From Hungatella hathewayi (GTDB taxonomy: Bacteria; Bacillota; Clostridia; Lachnospirales; Lachnospiraceae): a stretch of DNA of 64,000 nt. Below, piece by piece: positions 15,441-24,523 of this stretch. The position numbers were made by a program, and so were the translations under genes. The DNA lies in the NCBI GenBank assembly GCA_025149285.1, contig CP102274.1:6084489-6148488 (forward strand), in the 5' to 3' direction. The notes beneath the pieces are model-generated. The model saw nothing but the letters and a program-made list of their open reading frames with translations. It ran no database searches and had not been told where the DNA came from. Positions within the stretch are counted from its first letter, which is position 1. Each line of letters starts with the position of its first letter.

Positions 15441-16373
15441 CTATTCTTCTACTTCCTGCATTTTCTTCGATACCTTTAAATAAATCAGTGTGACAATTCC
15501 CAGAATCACCGCTGTGACAACAGCCATGGAGGAAGCGTAGCCAAACTGAACTTCCATGGCGGCACTTTCACCATACGAGAAGAAATACTTGAATATGTAC
15601 GTCATCACCACTTCCGTGGAACCTCCCGGTGCTCCGTTCGTCAGTACCAGGATCAAATCCGTCATTTTCATGGTTCCCAAAACGCTCAGCATGAGAACCA
15701 GCTGCAGAATCGGTGCTACCAGAGGCATGGTAATGTAAAAAAACTGCTGCACTTCATTGGCCCCGTCGATGGAAGCGCATTCGTACAGCGATTTGGATAT
15801 ATTCTGAAGCCCCATCAAAAAGTAAATCATATTAAGTCCAAAGGTCGTCCACAGCGACACCAGGATAATCACAAACATGGCGTGCCCCTTGTCGCTGAAC
15901 CAGCTGATATTCTGGGTAATCAGCCCGATATTTTTGAGAATTGCATTTACAATTCCATTATAAGCCCCAAACAAAATAGAGAAAATCAGTCCTACAACCG
16001 CGATACTGAACACGGAGGGCAGAAAGAACACCACCCGAAAGAAAGAGCTGCCTTTTATCTTATTATTCAGAAGCACTGCTAAGACCAGAGCCAGCGGAAT
16101 CTCAAATATCATCTTCATACCGGCAATCAGAAACGTATTTTTCAGTGAATTCCAGTATGCCGGATCACGGCTGAACACCCTGATAAAGTTTCCCAGTCCT
16201 ACAAAAACCGGTTCACTGTATCCGTTATACTTAAAAAATGACCACCGAAGCACCCAGATAATCGGATAGACGGAAAACAGGAGAAAGCCGATCGTCATAG
16301 GCGTAATCATCAGGATTTCCTGAATCTTGTTTGCGGAATGCAGTTTTTTTATTTTTTTCTTTGTTTTTATCAT
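15441..16373 (-). CDS. Sugar ABC transporter permease, MalF type
   Basis: 310 residues with six membrane segments after a basic N terminus (MIKTKKKIKK). The EAA loop is LYECASIDGANEVQQFFYI (about 189-207) and the family element LTNGAPGGST precedes the last helices. It follows the solute-binding protein gene after a strong hairpin and precedes the MalG-type subunit, giving the canonical order binding protein, MalF, MalG. Confidence 0.93.
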   Translation of the reverse strand: MIKTKKKIKKLHSANKIQEILMITPMTIGFLLFSVYPIIWVLRWSFFKYNGYSEPVFVGLGNFIRVFSRDPAYWNSLKNTFLIAGMKMIFEIPLALVLAVLLNNKIKGSSFFRVVFFLPSVFSIAVVGLIFSILFGAYNGIVNAILKNIGLITQNISWFSDKGHAMFVIILVSLWTTFGLNMIYFLMGLQNISKSLYECASIDGANEVQQFFYITMPLVAPILQLVLMLSVLGTMKMTDLILVLTNGAPGGSTEVVMTYIFKYFFSYGESAAMEVQFGYASSMAVVTAVILGIVTLIYLKVSKKMQEVEE

Positions 16374-16420
16374 ATATCCTTCACTCTCACCCTATCTCTT
16401 CGCCATATTGCGGCATGGCC

Positions 16421-16443
16421 TGCCAGCTCTGTATGAGCTGGCA
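16421..16443 (-). repeat. Intra-operon hairpin between binding protein and permease genes
   Basis: TGCCAGCTC (16421-16429), loop of five, GAGCTGGCA (16435-16443). A stable stem just after the binding-protein stop is typical for lowering permease expression or protecting the upstream mRNA. The same layout recurs in the other two transporter loci. Confidence 0.65.
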
Positions 16444-16478
16444 GATACCGTGCATATCCCCGCCAATTTTTTCAGCCG

Positions 16479-17912
16479 CTACTGGTTCCACTTCATCTTA
16501 TCGGCAATATTCGGATCAATGTAGTCATCAATATTCACCTTTCCGGATGCAACAGCTTCATCCAGAGCCTTATTGTAACGTTCCGACAAGTCCTTCAGCG
16601 CGCCATCCACATCCGTGATAATTCCAGTCAAAATCTTGTTGTAAACGTCCTGATAGCTGTCTCCCTCAATCGATAAATCGCCATCCGGATTTGGATACTT
16701 AATACAGAATACATCCATATCGGAGAATTTAATCCAGTTTGGATCCAGGCCATCCACCTTGGACTGGCTGGTAATCTCATCACCTAAGATACTGATATCC
16801 ACCTGTGCCTCATTCGTAGCCACAAACATTTCATCGGAATACAGATAATTTATAAACTCCGCAACCTTGTCCGAATATCCGTCCTTCGCCGCCCTGGAAT
16901 TGATGACATAGGACATGGCGGCACCAACCGGTTCCTTATAGCGGTTAGACCCATCAGCAACCGGATATGGAATAACGGTCCACTCGAAATCACATGGAAA
17001 CTGATTCTTAAATGTCGTCACGTCTGAAGACATAACACCGATCATACCAATATTTCCTGCCGAAAACTGAGCTCTCGCCGTATCCCCATCCATCGTCTCG
17101 TAGCCCGGGAACATACTCTTGTCATCAATAAATCCCTGAAGATGGTCAAAGAAACCGCCAAGGGATTCAAAGTCATACCGGCCTGTGGTGTGATTGAAAT
17201 ACTCATCTCCCACGCTGGCTGCATTTGGTAAATTCACATAGAAATAGTTGTAGGATCCATATCCCATTGCCAGCGCATATCCGTAAGTTGACTCCTTGCT
17301 TCCCTCAGTGATTGCCTTTGCACACGCCCTCATTTCGTCCCATGTCTCAGGTGTCTTAAGTCCGTACTGGTTAAAGACATCCATATTACAGGCGATCCCA
17401 TACGTCGTCACACGGATCGGGATAGAGTATGTCTTCTGGCCGAATTCTCCATAACCGGGCGCGTTATACTCCGCAAAACGATCCACCAGCCCCTTTAATC
17501 CGGCTTCAGCCTCCCATGGCATGATGTATCCGGCCTCCGCGTAATTGCCAATTTTATTACACTTGAAAATATCTGGTCCCTCTCCGGCAGTCACAGCGAC
17601 ATCAAGCGTCGTATAGTAATCACTTCCATAGACGGTGTATTCCACGGAAATACCTTTTTCCTTTCCGATGGTCTCATTAAACGCTTTAATCCTTTCTTCA
17701 TAAACCGCCTGGTCATGCTGGTCGTTGGACCACATGGTAATCTTGGTAACATCGCCGCTTCCGGCTTCCGCCTGCGTCTGCTCCTTCTTTGTCCCCTCCG
17801 TCTGACCGCTCTCCGGCGGCGCCGTCTGGCCTTTATCCGCTCCAGCACAGGCTGTCATGGAAAGCACCATTATCCCGCTCAGTAAAATCCCCAAATACTT
17901 TTTTAACCTCAT
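16479..17912 (-). CDS. Sugar ABC transporter solute-binding lipoprotein
   Basis: 477 residues, family 1 extracellular binding protein. It has a lipoprotein signal (MRLKKYLGILLSGIMVLSMTAC, Cys22), then an acidic Gly/Ser/Thr/Glu linker and a two-lobe sugar-binding fold (ITMWSNDQHDQ..., GEGPDIFKCN, YSIPIRVTTYGIACNMDVF). The start at 17912 is set by GGAGG seven bases upstream. It is anchored to the outer face of the membrane and delivers substrate to the two permeases downstream. The substrate is unknown; the linked GH2 and the divergent GH5 suggest a beta-mannoside or beta-glucoside. Confidence 0.92.
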   Translation of the reverse strand: MRLKKYLGILLSGIMVLSMTACAGADKGQTAPPESGQTEGTKKEQTQAEAGSGDVTKITMWSNDQHDQAVYEERIKAFNETIGKEKGISVEYTVYGSDYYTTLDVAVTAGEGPDIFKCNKIGNYAEAGYIMPWEAEAGLKGLVDRFAEYNAPGYGEFGQKTYSIPIRVTTYGIACNMDVFNQYGLKTPETWDEMRACAKAITEGSKESTYGYALAMGYGSYNYFYVNLPNAASVGDEYFNHTTGRYDFESLGGFFDHLQGFIDDKSMFPGYETMDGDTARAQFSAGNIGMIGVMSSDVTTFKNQFPCDFEWTVIPYPVADGSNRYKEPVGAAMSYVINSRAAKDGYSDKVAEFINYLYSDEMFVATNEAQVDISILGDEITSQSKVDGLDPNWIKFSDMDVFCIKYPNPDGDLSIEGDSYQDVYNKILTGIITDVDGALKDLSERYNKALDEAVASGKVNIDDYIDPNIADKMKWNQ

Positions 17913-18154
17913 GATAAACTCCTCCATTTTTTCATTTACAAGTCCCGCTGCCGGCGCCGGCGTCATCTGAACTTTATGAATGCATCTTAGCACATCCCCT
18001 CCAAAAAAATAAGTATGATTTTTTATAAACATTTTCCAGTTTAACGCATTTATTACTTATTTTTTTGTATATGTTTATATTTTTTCATCTTGTGCGCCGC
18101 AGGCTGTCATAGTAAAATTAGATAAACATTTCACTTAGAAAGGAGTTATACTGT
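17913..18154. promoter_or_regulatory. Divergent control region between the binding-protein operon and GH5
   Basis: 242 bp. For the GH5 gene: -35 TTGTGC (18090-18095), 17-bp spacer, -10 TAAAAT (18113-18118). For the minus-strand operon only weak elements are seen (a CATACT-like -10 around 18015, poor -35), which fits dependence on the response regulator. The 8-mer AAGTATGA at 18011-18018 matches a motif found upstream of other sugar loci in the window. Confidence 0.55.
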
Positions 18155-19624
18155 ATGGAATTCCTTAAAACCAAAGGAAAGAATATTATAACAGAATCCG
18201 GAACGCCGGTCTGGCTAAGAGGCACCTGTGTGGGCGGCTGGATGAACATGGAGAATTTCATCAACGGATTCCCCGGAACCGAGATCTCGCTTCGCGAGCA
18301 CATGAGAAAAAGGCTGGGGGAAGAGAACGGATCTTACTTTTTCCAGGAAATGATTCACAATTTTCTGGCAGAGGAGGACCTGGCTTTTATCGCTTCCACG
18401 GGAGCTACCGTCGTGCGTCTGGCACTGAATTATCGGCACTTTGAGAGCGATGACGCTCCCTTCGTCTACAAAGAAGAGGGGTTCCGTCTCCTGCGGGAAA
18501 CCGTGGACCTCTGCGAAAAGCATGGACTTTACGTAATCTTTGACATGCATGCTGTTCAAGGCTGGCAGAACACTCACTGGCACAGTGACAACGACCGGGG
18601 AATCTCCCTGTTCTGGTCTGATGCCTGTTATCAGAGGCGCTACTATGCCCTGATGCAGGAAATCGCCTCCCGTTTCAAGGACTGTCCGGCCGTAGCCGGC
18701 TATGAGCTTCTCAATGAACCGAGCTCAAGCTGCCGCAGCGGCGATTATCCCTTCAATATGTACGAAAACTTTACTTCCGACTATCAGACCTTCAACCGGG
18801 TCATCCACACAGCCGTGGACCGGATCAGAGAGATTGACAAACGCCACATCATCTTCATAGAAGGCGACTCCTACGGCCACAATTTTTCCGGTCTGGAGGC
18901 TCCCTTTGACGATAACCTGGTATACTCTTCCCACGACTATATTGTCTCCAGTTTCGGTCCCGGCGCTTATCCCGGCCAGTATGAGATGCTTCACAACGAC
19001 CGTGTTGAGGCCGGCTGCTACTGGGATTACGAACAACAGATCCGCCACATAAAGGAGACGGAAGGCTGGCAGTTTTCCGAGACCTGGCAGGTTCCTCTCT
19101 GGGTAGGCGAATTTGGTTCCCAATACTGCACAGGAGCCGACGATATCCCTTACCGTCTGGCCTCCATGGATGACCAGCTCCGGGCTTTCAATGAACTGGG
19201 GATTCACTGGACCACCTGGACGTACAAGGATTGCGGCACCATGGGCTGGGTCACTTTAGATCCCGAGAGCGAATACATGAAAACCGTGTCTGAGGTCCAG
19301 CGCATGAAAGGTCTGCTCGGTGCAGAGAACTTCACGGCCTGGCGAAGCGCCTGTCCCGGCAAAGAAGTCACCGGGCAGTTCACCCGCTACATCATGTCAC
19401 TTTTGAGCGAGTCCCCCAACTACACCTTCGGCACCTTCCAGAAATGTATGAACTACGCCCTTCTCACCAGTTTCTGCGCCGGAGTCCTGCAGCCGGAATA
19501 CGCCAAAGCATTTCAGGACTGTTCCGCCGGTGACATTGCCAGAATCATGCGGTCCTTTGCGCTTCTAAACTGCCAAGTAAACGAACCGTATCTGGAACTC
19601 TTAAGAAAACGGCTGGCCGGGTAA
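18155..19624 (+). CDS. GH5 glycoside hydrolase (cytoplasmic)
   Basis: A 489-residue TIM-barrel hydrolase. The acid/base is Glu188 (YELLNEPSS) and the nucleophile is Glu319 (PLWVGEFGS). GATVVRLALNYRHF and YVIFDMHAVQGWQN are the GH5 strand motifs for the conserved Arg and His. The C-terminal 100 residues form an extra helical part. No signal peptide is present, so it should degrade imported oligosaccharides. AAAGGAG lies upstream of the ATG. It is divergent from the solute-binding-protein operon and probably belongs to the same regulon. GH5 specificity (mannan or glucan) cannot be decided here. Confidence 0.9.
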   Translation: MEFLKTKGKNIITESGTPVWLRGTCVGGWMNMENFINGFPGTEISLREHMRKRLGEENGSYFFQEMIHNFLAEEDLAFIASTGATVVRLALNYRHFESDDAPFVYKEEGFRLLRETVDLCEKHGLYVIFDMHAVQGWQNTHWHSDNDRGISLFWSDACYQRRYYALMQEIASRFKDCPAVAGYELLNEPSSSCRSGDYPFNMYENFTSDYQTFNRVIHTAVDRIREIDKRHIIFIEGDSYGHNFSGLEAPFDDNLVYSSHDYIVSSFGPGAYPGQYEMLHNDRVEAGCYWDYEQQIRHIKETEGWQFSETWQVPLWVGEFGSQYCTGADDIPYRLASMDDQLRAFNELGIHWTTWTYKDCGTMGWVTLDPESEYMKTVSEVQRMKGLLGAENFTAWRSACPGKEVTGQFTRYIMSLLSESPNYTFGTFQKCMNYALLTSFCAGVLQPEYAKAFQDCSAGDIARIMRSFALLNCQVNEPYLELLRKRLAG

Positions 19625-19658
19625 TCCTGACAAAAAGCACATCAGTCAGAAGTGAGCA

Positions 19659-19703
19659 AAAACGGGGACAGTGTTCTATAGAAGTTCACTGTCCCCGTTT
19701 TGC
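19659..19703 (+). terminator. Strong hairpin terminator after GH5
   Basis: A perfect 15-bp stem (19659-19673 with 19687-19701; AAAACGGGGACAGTG and its complement) ending in TTTT. The inner loop holds TTCTATAGAA, itself a dyad. The ACTGTCCCCGTTTT form resembles dispersed repetitive hairpins, so it may be a REP-like element used as terminator. Confidence 0.75.
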
Positions 19704-19893
19704 AAACCATATGATACCACAAAATTCCACTTCAGCTCTAATCATACACTTATCCATAATTCCCACTATTTTTTAGTTTTACTTTTTGTTTTCACTGTAT
19801 TTAATTGTTTTTTTTACTTTATTTTGATATAATAAAATCAGACAGTCCATCTGCCGGGTGACTTCCATCTCCGAAAGGAGGTGGTTCTATTAT
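19704..19893 (+). promoter_or_regulatory. Promoter and structured leader of small membrane-peptide gene 1
   Basis: -35 TTGTTT (19805-19810), 17 bp, -10 TATAAT (19828-19833). The leader then folds an 8-bp stem with a GAAA tetraloop: CCATCTCC (19865-19872) pairs with GGAGGTGG (19877-19884), burying the Shine-Dalgarno sequence. The upstream 100 bp is T-rich with no other gene. Confidence 0.75.
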
Positions 19894-20016
19894 ATGTCTA
19901 CTTATGAAGAATTTATGGTTATCATAAATGCAGCGATGCTGATCGTTGCCATTCTCGTTTACATAGATAGAAAGAACGGTACAAAAAAAATAGTCACCCC
20001 GCCATCCCAAAGGTAA
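19894..20016 (+). CDS. Small hydrophobic peptide, holin-like type I toxin candidate
   Basis: 40 residues: a short polar N terminus (MSTYEEFMVI), one transmembrane helix (about residues 7-24) and a basic tail (DRKNGTKK). The MSTYE start plus helix plus Lys-rich end is the pattern of putative holin-like toxins of the BsrG/TxpA kind. It has a consensus promoter, a Shine-Dalgarno site sealed in a tetraloop hairpin, and a stop codon inside a bidirectional terminator. A perfect-looking antisense promoter faces it from the 3' side. These features together define a type I toxin-antitoxin locus. Toxicity itself is inferred. It lies between the GH5 terminator and the LacI gene. Confidence 0.75.
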   Translation: MSTYEEFMVIINAAMLIVAILVYIDRKNGTKKIVTPPSQR

Positions 20017-20078
20017 GTGACTATTTTTTTAGAAATTATCTTCTGGAAGCCACTCTGTGGAGTGGACTGCCTTTTTGT
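19983..20078 (-). ncRNA. Predicted antisense antitoxin RNA 1
   Basis: The predicted transcript of about 95 nt starts near 20078, downstream of a minus-strand promoter, and ends at the T-run after the shared hairpin near 19983. It contains a CCACTC/GAGTGG stem near its 5' end and is complementary to the last third of the toxin mRNA. This matches 3'-overlapping antitoxins such as SR4/bsrG and RatA/txpA. No expression evidence is available from sequence alone. Confidence 0.6.
19985..20029. terminator. Bidirectional terminator shared by toxin and antisense RNA 1
   Basis: A perfect 13-bp stem: AAAAAATAGTCAC (19985-19997) and GTGACTATTTTTT (20017-20029). A-runs on the left and T-runs on the right give terminators on both strands. 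The toxin stop codon (20014-20016) is in the loop. Confidence 0.85.
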
Positions 20079-20084
20079 ACCTTT

Positions 20085-20114
20085 ATTATAACCCTTTTTT
20101 CTCTATTGTGTCAA
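20085..20114 (-). promoter_or_regulatory. Antisense RNA 1 promoter
   Basis: Read on the minus strand: TTGACA (20114-20109), 18-bp spacer, TATAAT (20090-20085). Both hexamers are exact consensus, and there is no open reading frame downstream except the antisense of the toxin. Confidence 0.8.
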
Positions 20115-20156
20115 TTATAATTTAGATGTATTCGAATCTCCCATTTCTCACTGGCT

Positions 20157-21191
20157 TCAAATTCTCCTGGTCGATTCTCCCTCCACCAGTTCTCCTTTAA
20201 ACACCCGTTTCTGATGGTCCGCTTTCTTGCCAATTACGTCAAACAGGATCCTTATGGTACTTTTCGCCATCTCCTCCACCGGCTGTCTTATGGTGGTCAG
20301 CGTCGGATTATAGTAATGTGCGATATCAAGTCCGTCGAATCCGGCCACAGAATAATCTTCCGGAACTTTCCCGCCGCACTCTGTAATCGCCTTGCAGGCT
20401 CCTATGGCAATGCTGTCCGAAATTGCGTAGACAGCTGTAAAATCCACTTTTTTCTCCTTCAGGATCCGGCTCATGGACATAAATCCATAATCCATGGTAT
20501 AGCAGTCCCTGCCTACCTCAGAGAAAATGCAGAGTTTTTCATCGAGCTCAATTCCGTTGTCCTCCAGGGCTTTTTTATATCCCTCAAGCCGCAGTTTTCC
20601 AATACTCTCATCATCCTGCGTCGCCGCCAGAATCAGAATTCTCTTATGGCCGAGTTTACATAAATAATCAGTCATTTTGTAGCTCTCCGCGTAATCATCA
20701 ACGGAAACCCAGGAATAGGAAGAGGATTCCTCCAATGAATCAGTCATTCCAATGGTACTTAACACAAACGGAACAGTCAGCTGTTCCAGCTTCTCTTTGC
20801 TGTGTGAGAAGAAGCCCCCCAGAAACACGATTCCCCTGGGCTTCTTCTCCTTAATCAGTTCCAGCGCCACGTCCACTTCATCCTCGCAGGCATCCACGCG
20901 CTGCATGATAAACAAGTATTTCTTCTTCTGGATCTCCTCTTCAAAAACACGGATCATCTTGCTGAAGAACGGATTGCTGATGCCCTTAATCAAAACCGCA
21001 ATAGCCTTCGAATCCGTGCGTTTTAAATTGCGGGCGCTGTTATTAGGAATATAATTATGTTCCTTAATCGCCTGCATAATCATATTCTTTGTCTCCGGAT
21101 TAATATCCGGGTGATTATTTATTGCACGTGATACCGTGCTTACGCCAACCCCGCAGATTCTGGCTATATCCTTAATATTGATAGAATCCAT
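20157..21191 (-). CDS. LacI-family repressor of the malQ/ABC locus
   Basis: 344 residues. The N-terminal LacI helix-turn-helix and hinge (residues 3-60; IKDIARICGVGVSTVSRAIN, then NSARNLKR) are followed by a periplasmic-binding-like effector domain (about 62-330; AVLIKGISNPFF, RILILAATQDD, VAGFDGLDIA, TTIRQP). It is the last gene after malQ in the same direction, 19 bp from it. LacI-type dyads at 26008-26049 in the promoter of the leading gene are its probable targets. MalR-type control by maltodextrin is inferred from context. Confidence 0.92.
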   Translation of the reverse strand: MDSINIKDIARICGVGVSTVSRAINNHPDINPETKNMIMQAIKEHNYIPNNSARNLKRTDSKAIAVLIKGISNPFFSKMIRVFEEEIQKKKYLFIMQRVDACEDEVDVALELIKEKKPRGIVFLGGFFSHSKEKLEQLTVPFVLSTIGMTDSLEESSSYSWVSVDDYAESYKMTDYLCKLGHKRILILAATQDDESIGKLRLEGYKKALEDNGIELDEKLCIFSEVGRDCYTMDYGFMSMSRILKEKKVDFTAVYAISDSIAIGACKAITECGGKVPEDYSVAGFDGLDIAHYYNPTLTTIRQPVEEMAKSTIRILFDVIGKKADHQKRVFKGELVEGESTRRI

Positions 21192-21210
21192 AAGAAATAC
21201 TCATCCCCTG

Positions 21211-22689
21211 TCATACCCTGCCGTAAAGTTTCGCCATTTTACGGCACTTTACCGCGATTTCATCTGTCATCTCCCCGGAAAGCATGCGCCATCTCCAGTT
21301 TTCCCCCAGAGTGGAAGGTGTGTTAATCCTCGCTTCCCCTCCCAGCCCCAGGTAATCCTGTACCGGTATCACCGCAAGCTTCGCCACACTCGCCAGTGCA
21401 AGGCGTACGAAGTCCCAGTGAATTTCGTCCTCGGGAGTGTGTGCATTGTTCATATAATCTATAGAAAGCTGTCTGTCCGCCTCATCCATCTCCTCATACC
21501 AGCCGCGGATTGTATTATTGTCATGAGTTCCCGTATAAACCACACAGTTGGTCGTATAGTTATGCGGCAGATAATCGCTTTCCTCTCTGGAATCGAACGC
21601 GAACTCCAGGACCTTCATTCCCGGAAATCCCGTGTCTTTTACTAATTTTAACACAGATGGCGTCAAAAATCCAAGATCTTCCGCAATAATATCAAGTTTA
21701 CCAAACTTTTCCTGCATTTTCTGGAAAATCTCGATTCCCGGCCCTTTTTCCCAGGTTCCGTGAATCGCGTTTTCACTACCGGCCGGTATGGAATAGTATT
21801 CATCGAAGCCCCGGAAATGGTCCACACGCACCACATCATACATGCGGAAGCTGTATTCCATACGCCGCATCCACCACTGATAGCCGGTCTTCCCATGGTA
21901 TTCCCACTGATACAGCGGATTCCCCCAGAGCTGACCTGTGGCAGAAAAGCCGTCAGGCGGACAGCCGGCTACCGCAACCGGTTCCCGGTTCTCATCAAAC
22001 TGAAACAGTTCCGGATGATACCATGTATCCGCACTGTCCAGCGCCACATAGATGGGAATATCTCCAATGATACGGATCCCCTTTTCGTTGGCATACGATT
22101 TTAACGCACTCCACTGCTCTTCAAATTTCATTTGAAGGAAGGCGTAGAACCCTGCCTCGTCCGCCAGCTCATACTGAAGCCGTTCCATCGCTTCCCGTTT
22201 CTGAAGACGGATGTCTTCATTCCACTCCGTCCAGCTCCTGCCTTTATTCTGGTTCTTAACCGCCATATAAAAGCAGTATTCCACGGTCTCAGACCACAGT
22301 TTTTCCCTGGCCTCCGCCGCTGTATGGCCGTCTTTCAGCCAGCGCTCATACGCCTTGCGAAGCAGCGGAAAACGGTTAAAATAGATCTTCCCATAATCAA
22401 TATCTCTCGGATTGCTTCCAAAATCCGCGGAGTCACATTCTTCTTTTGTAAGGAGACCTTCTTCCACCAGTTTGTCGAGATCAATGAAATATGGATTACC
22501 TGCGAAAGCCGAAAAAGACTGATAGGGTGAGTCCCCGTAGCTGGTCGGTCCCAACGGCAGAATCTGCCAGTAATGCTGTCCCGCCTCTTTTAATGTATCA
22601 ATAAACTCATAAGCCTCTTTAGAAAATGCTCCGATTCCGTACTTTGACGGCAGACTGGCAACCGGTAGCAACATACCACATTCCCGCAT
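21211..22689 (-). CDS. malQ: 4-alpha-glucanotransferase (amylomaltase)
   Basis: A 492-residue GH77 enzyme of usual length. It disproportionates maltodextrins, releasing glucose and extending chains, in the cytoplasm. Motifs: RECGMLLPVASLPSKYGIG and SPYQSFSAFAGNPYFIDL at the N terminus, VRVDHFRGF with the nucleophile Asp, DIIAEDLG with the acid/base Glu, and VVYTGTHDNNTIRGW. It follows the MalG-type permease by 18 bp and precedes the LacI gene, giving a compact maltodextrin import and breakdown operon. Confidence 0.96.
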   Translation of the reverse strand: MRECGMLLPVASLPSKYGIGAFSKEAYEFIDTLKEAGQHYWQILPLGPTSYGDSPYQSFSAFAGNPYFIDLDKLVEEGLLTKEECDSADFGSNPRDIDYGKIYFNRFPLLRKAYERWLKDGHTAAEAREKLWSETVEYCFYMAVKNQNKGRSWTEWNEDIRLQKREAMERLQYELADEAGFYAFLQMKFEEQWSALKSYANEKGIRIIGDIPIYVALDSADTWYHPELFQFDENREPVAVAGCPPDGFSATGQLWGNPLYQWEYHGKTGYQWWMRRMEYSFRMYDVVRVDHFRGFDEYYSIPAGSENAIHGTWEKGPGIEIFQKMQEKFGKLDIIAEDLGFLTPSVLKLVKDTGFPGMKVLEFAFDSREESDYLPHNYTTNCVVYTGTHDNNTIRGWYEEMDEADRQLSIDYMNNAHTPEDEIHWDFVRLALASVAKLAVIPVQDYLGLGGEARINTPSTLGENWRWRMLSGEMTDEIAVKCRKMAKLYGRV

Positions 22690-22707
22690 CGTGTGTCTCC
22701 TTTATCC

Positions 22708-23577
22708 TTAACCTTTTACTGCGCCGGCAGCTACACCCTTAATGATGTATTTCTGACAGCTTAAATAGAAAATAATGATCGGTACAATCGCCAAAACCAG
22801 CATGGCCATCATGGCTCCCATATCAATGGAACCGTAGCCGCCCTTTAAGTTCTGGATAACCATGGGTATTGTACCCTTTTCCTGCGGAAGAATCAAGCTC
22901 GGAAGCAGATAATCATTCCAGATCCACATGGCATTTAAGATCGCTACCGTAACAGCGGTAGGCCGAAGCATCGGAAATACCACATTAAAATACGTCTGAA
23001 TCGGGGAACAGCCGTCAATCATGGCCGCCTCTTCGATTTCCAGCGGTATTGCCTTTACGAATCCGCAGAACAGGAATACCGCCTGCCCCGCTCCAAATCC
23101 CAGGTACAGAAGAACCAGCCCGTACATGGAGTTTAAGTATAAATCGTTGGCCGTCTTGGACATGGTGAACATAACCATCTGGAACGGTACAATCATGGCA
23201 AATACAAAGATATAGTAAAGAATGCTGTTAAATTTCGATTTCACTCTGGTAATGTACCATGCCGTCATGGAGGTAAACAGTACAATTACTGCTACGGAGC
23301 AAACCGTAATAAACAGAGACCTTCCAAACGCCGGAAAAAATCCGGTCTTCCTCACACCTTCGAAATAGTTCGTAAGGGCCACGTAGGTTCCCGCCTTCGG
23401 CAGCTGGAACGGCGCATCGCTGATGTAGAGTTTGCTCTTAAAAGAGTTCACCAGAACCAGGAAAATAGGGAACAGAAATGCCAGTGAAAGTATGGCAAAG
23501 AACACAGTCATCATCATGCCGGTCGATTTGCTGACTTCCATCTGCTGATTTTCCGCTTTTTTCGCTTTCACGCTCAT
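22708..23577 (-). CDS. Maltodextrin-type ABC permease, MalG type
   Basis: A 289-residue six-helix CUT1 permease. The EAA loop is IPLEIEEAAMIDGCSPIQTYF (about residues 178-198) and the C terminus is YIIKGVAAGAVKG, an exact MalG-type ending. Its first base overlaps the last base of the MalF gene, so the two are translationally coupled. Confidence 0.94.
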   Translation of the reverse strand: MSVKAKKAENQQMEVSKSTGMMMTVFFAILSLAFLFPIFLVLVNSFKSKLYISDAPFQLPKAGTYVALTNYFEGVRKTGFFPAFGRSLFITVCSVAVIVLFTSMTAWYITRVKSKFNSILYYIFVFAMIVPFQMVMFTMSKTANDLYLNSMYGLVLLYLGFGAGQAVFLFCGFVKAIPLEIEEAAMIDGCSPIQTYFNVVFPMLRPTAVTVAILNAMWIWNDYLLPSLILPQEKGTIPMVIQNLKGGYGSIDMGAMMAMLVLAIVPIIIFYLSCQKYIIKGVAAGAVKG

Positions 23578-24419
23578 CAGTTTTCTACCTCCTTACGCCT
23601 TGTTAAATACAGCTGTGTCAGGGAAATAACCGCAACCATCAAAAAGAAGACAACCGCCTTCGCCTGACCGACGCCTTCCCAGCCGACTCTGCCGTAGAAC
23701 GTACTGTAAATATCGAGAGCCAGCATACTGGTCTGTCTTCCGGGTCCACCTGCGGTGAGAGCCAGGTTCTGGTCAAACAGCTTAAAGGAATTGGTCAGGG
23801 TTAAGAAGAGACAGATCGTAAAGGAAGGCATAACCATCGGAATGATGATGCGCCGCAGCGTCTGTGTCTTCGTAGCTCCGTCAATCTTTGCCGCTTCGAT
23901 TAAATCCGGAGAAACGTTCTGAAGGCCTGCGATATAGATGATCATCATATAACCGATGAGCTGCCAGTTCATCAGGATAACCAGACCCCAGAAACCGTAT
24001 TTGGCGTCGAAGGACAGCGTAACCCCAAACTTTGCCAGAATACCATTTAACAGCAGCTGCCAGATATAGCCCAGAACGATACCGCCGATTAAGTTCGGCA
24101 TAAAGAAAACGGTTCGGAATAAATTCGTTCCCTTAATGCCTCTCGTCAGAGCATACGCCATCAAAAATCCAAACACATTGATCGTCACAACGGACACTAT
24201 GGTGAATTTCACGGTGAATACCAGCGCATTTATGAAGTTCTGGTCCAGAAATATCTTTTTATAGTTGCTTATGCCCACCCACGTCGCATCCTTTACCGTG
24301 GTAAATTCCGTAAATGACAGATAAATACCCATGATAAACGGATACAGGAATGCAATGATAAATGCAATCAGCGTCGGCAGCACAAAAATCGGAAAATACC
24401 GTTTGATGGATTTTTGCAT
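23577..24419 (-). CDS. Maltodextrin-type ABC permease, MalF type
   Basis: 280 residues with six helices and the EAA loop LIEAAKIDGATKTQTLRRI (about 179-197). ALTAGGPGRQTSML is the MalF-type periplasmic signature before the last segment. The start at 24419 follows AGGAGG by seven bases; the longer reading would begin inside that site. It lies downstream of the binding-protein gene, with a hairpin between them. Confidence 0.94.
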   Translation of the reverse strand: MQKSIKRYFPIFVLPTLIAFIIAFLYPFIMGIYLSFTEFTTVKDATWVGISNYKKIFLDQNFINALVFTVKFTIVSVVTINVFGFLMAYALTRGIKGTNLFRTVFFMPNLIGGIVLGYIWQLLLNGILAKFGVTLSFDAKYGFWGLVILMNWQLIGYMMIIYIAGLQNVSPDLIEAAKIDGATKTQTLRRIIIPMVMPSFTICLFLTLTNSFKLFDQNLALTAGGPGRQTSMLALDIYSTFYGRVGWEGVGQAKAVVFFLMVAVISLTQLYLTRRKEVEN

Positions 24420-24470
24420 GGTGCACCCTCCTTGAACATACATAGTGATTCTCAGCGTTTAGGTAAAGAA

Positions 24471-24502
24471 ATGGGTGAGGAAGTTCCCTTACGCTCACCC
24501 AT
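24471..24502 (-). repeat. Intra-operon hairpin after the maltodextrin-binding protein gene
   Basis: ATGGGTGAG (24471-24479) pairs with CTCACCCAT (24494-24502). It sits 22 bp past the binding-protein stop and before the MalF start, like the hairpins in the other two transporter loci. Confidence 0.65.
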
Positions 24503-24523
24503 CTCATGTCTGTTGCCTTACTC

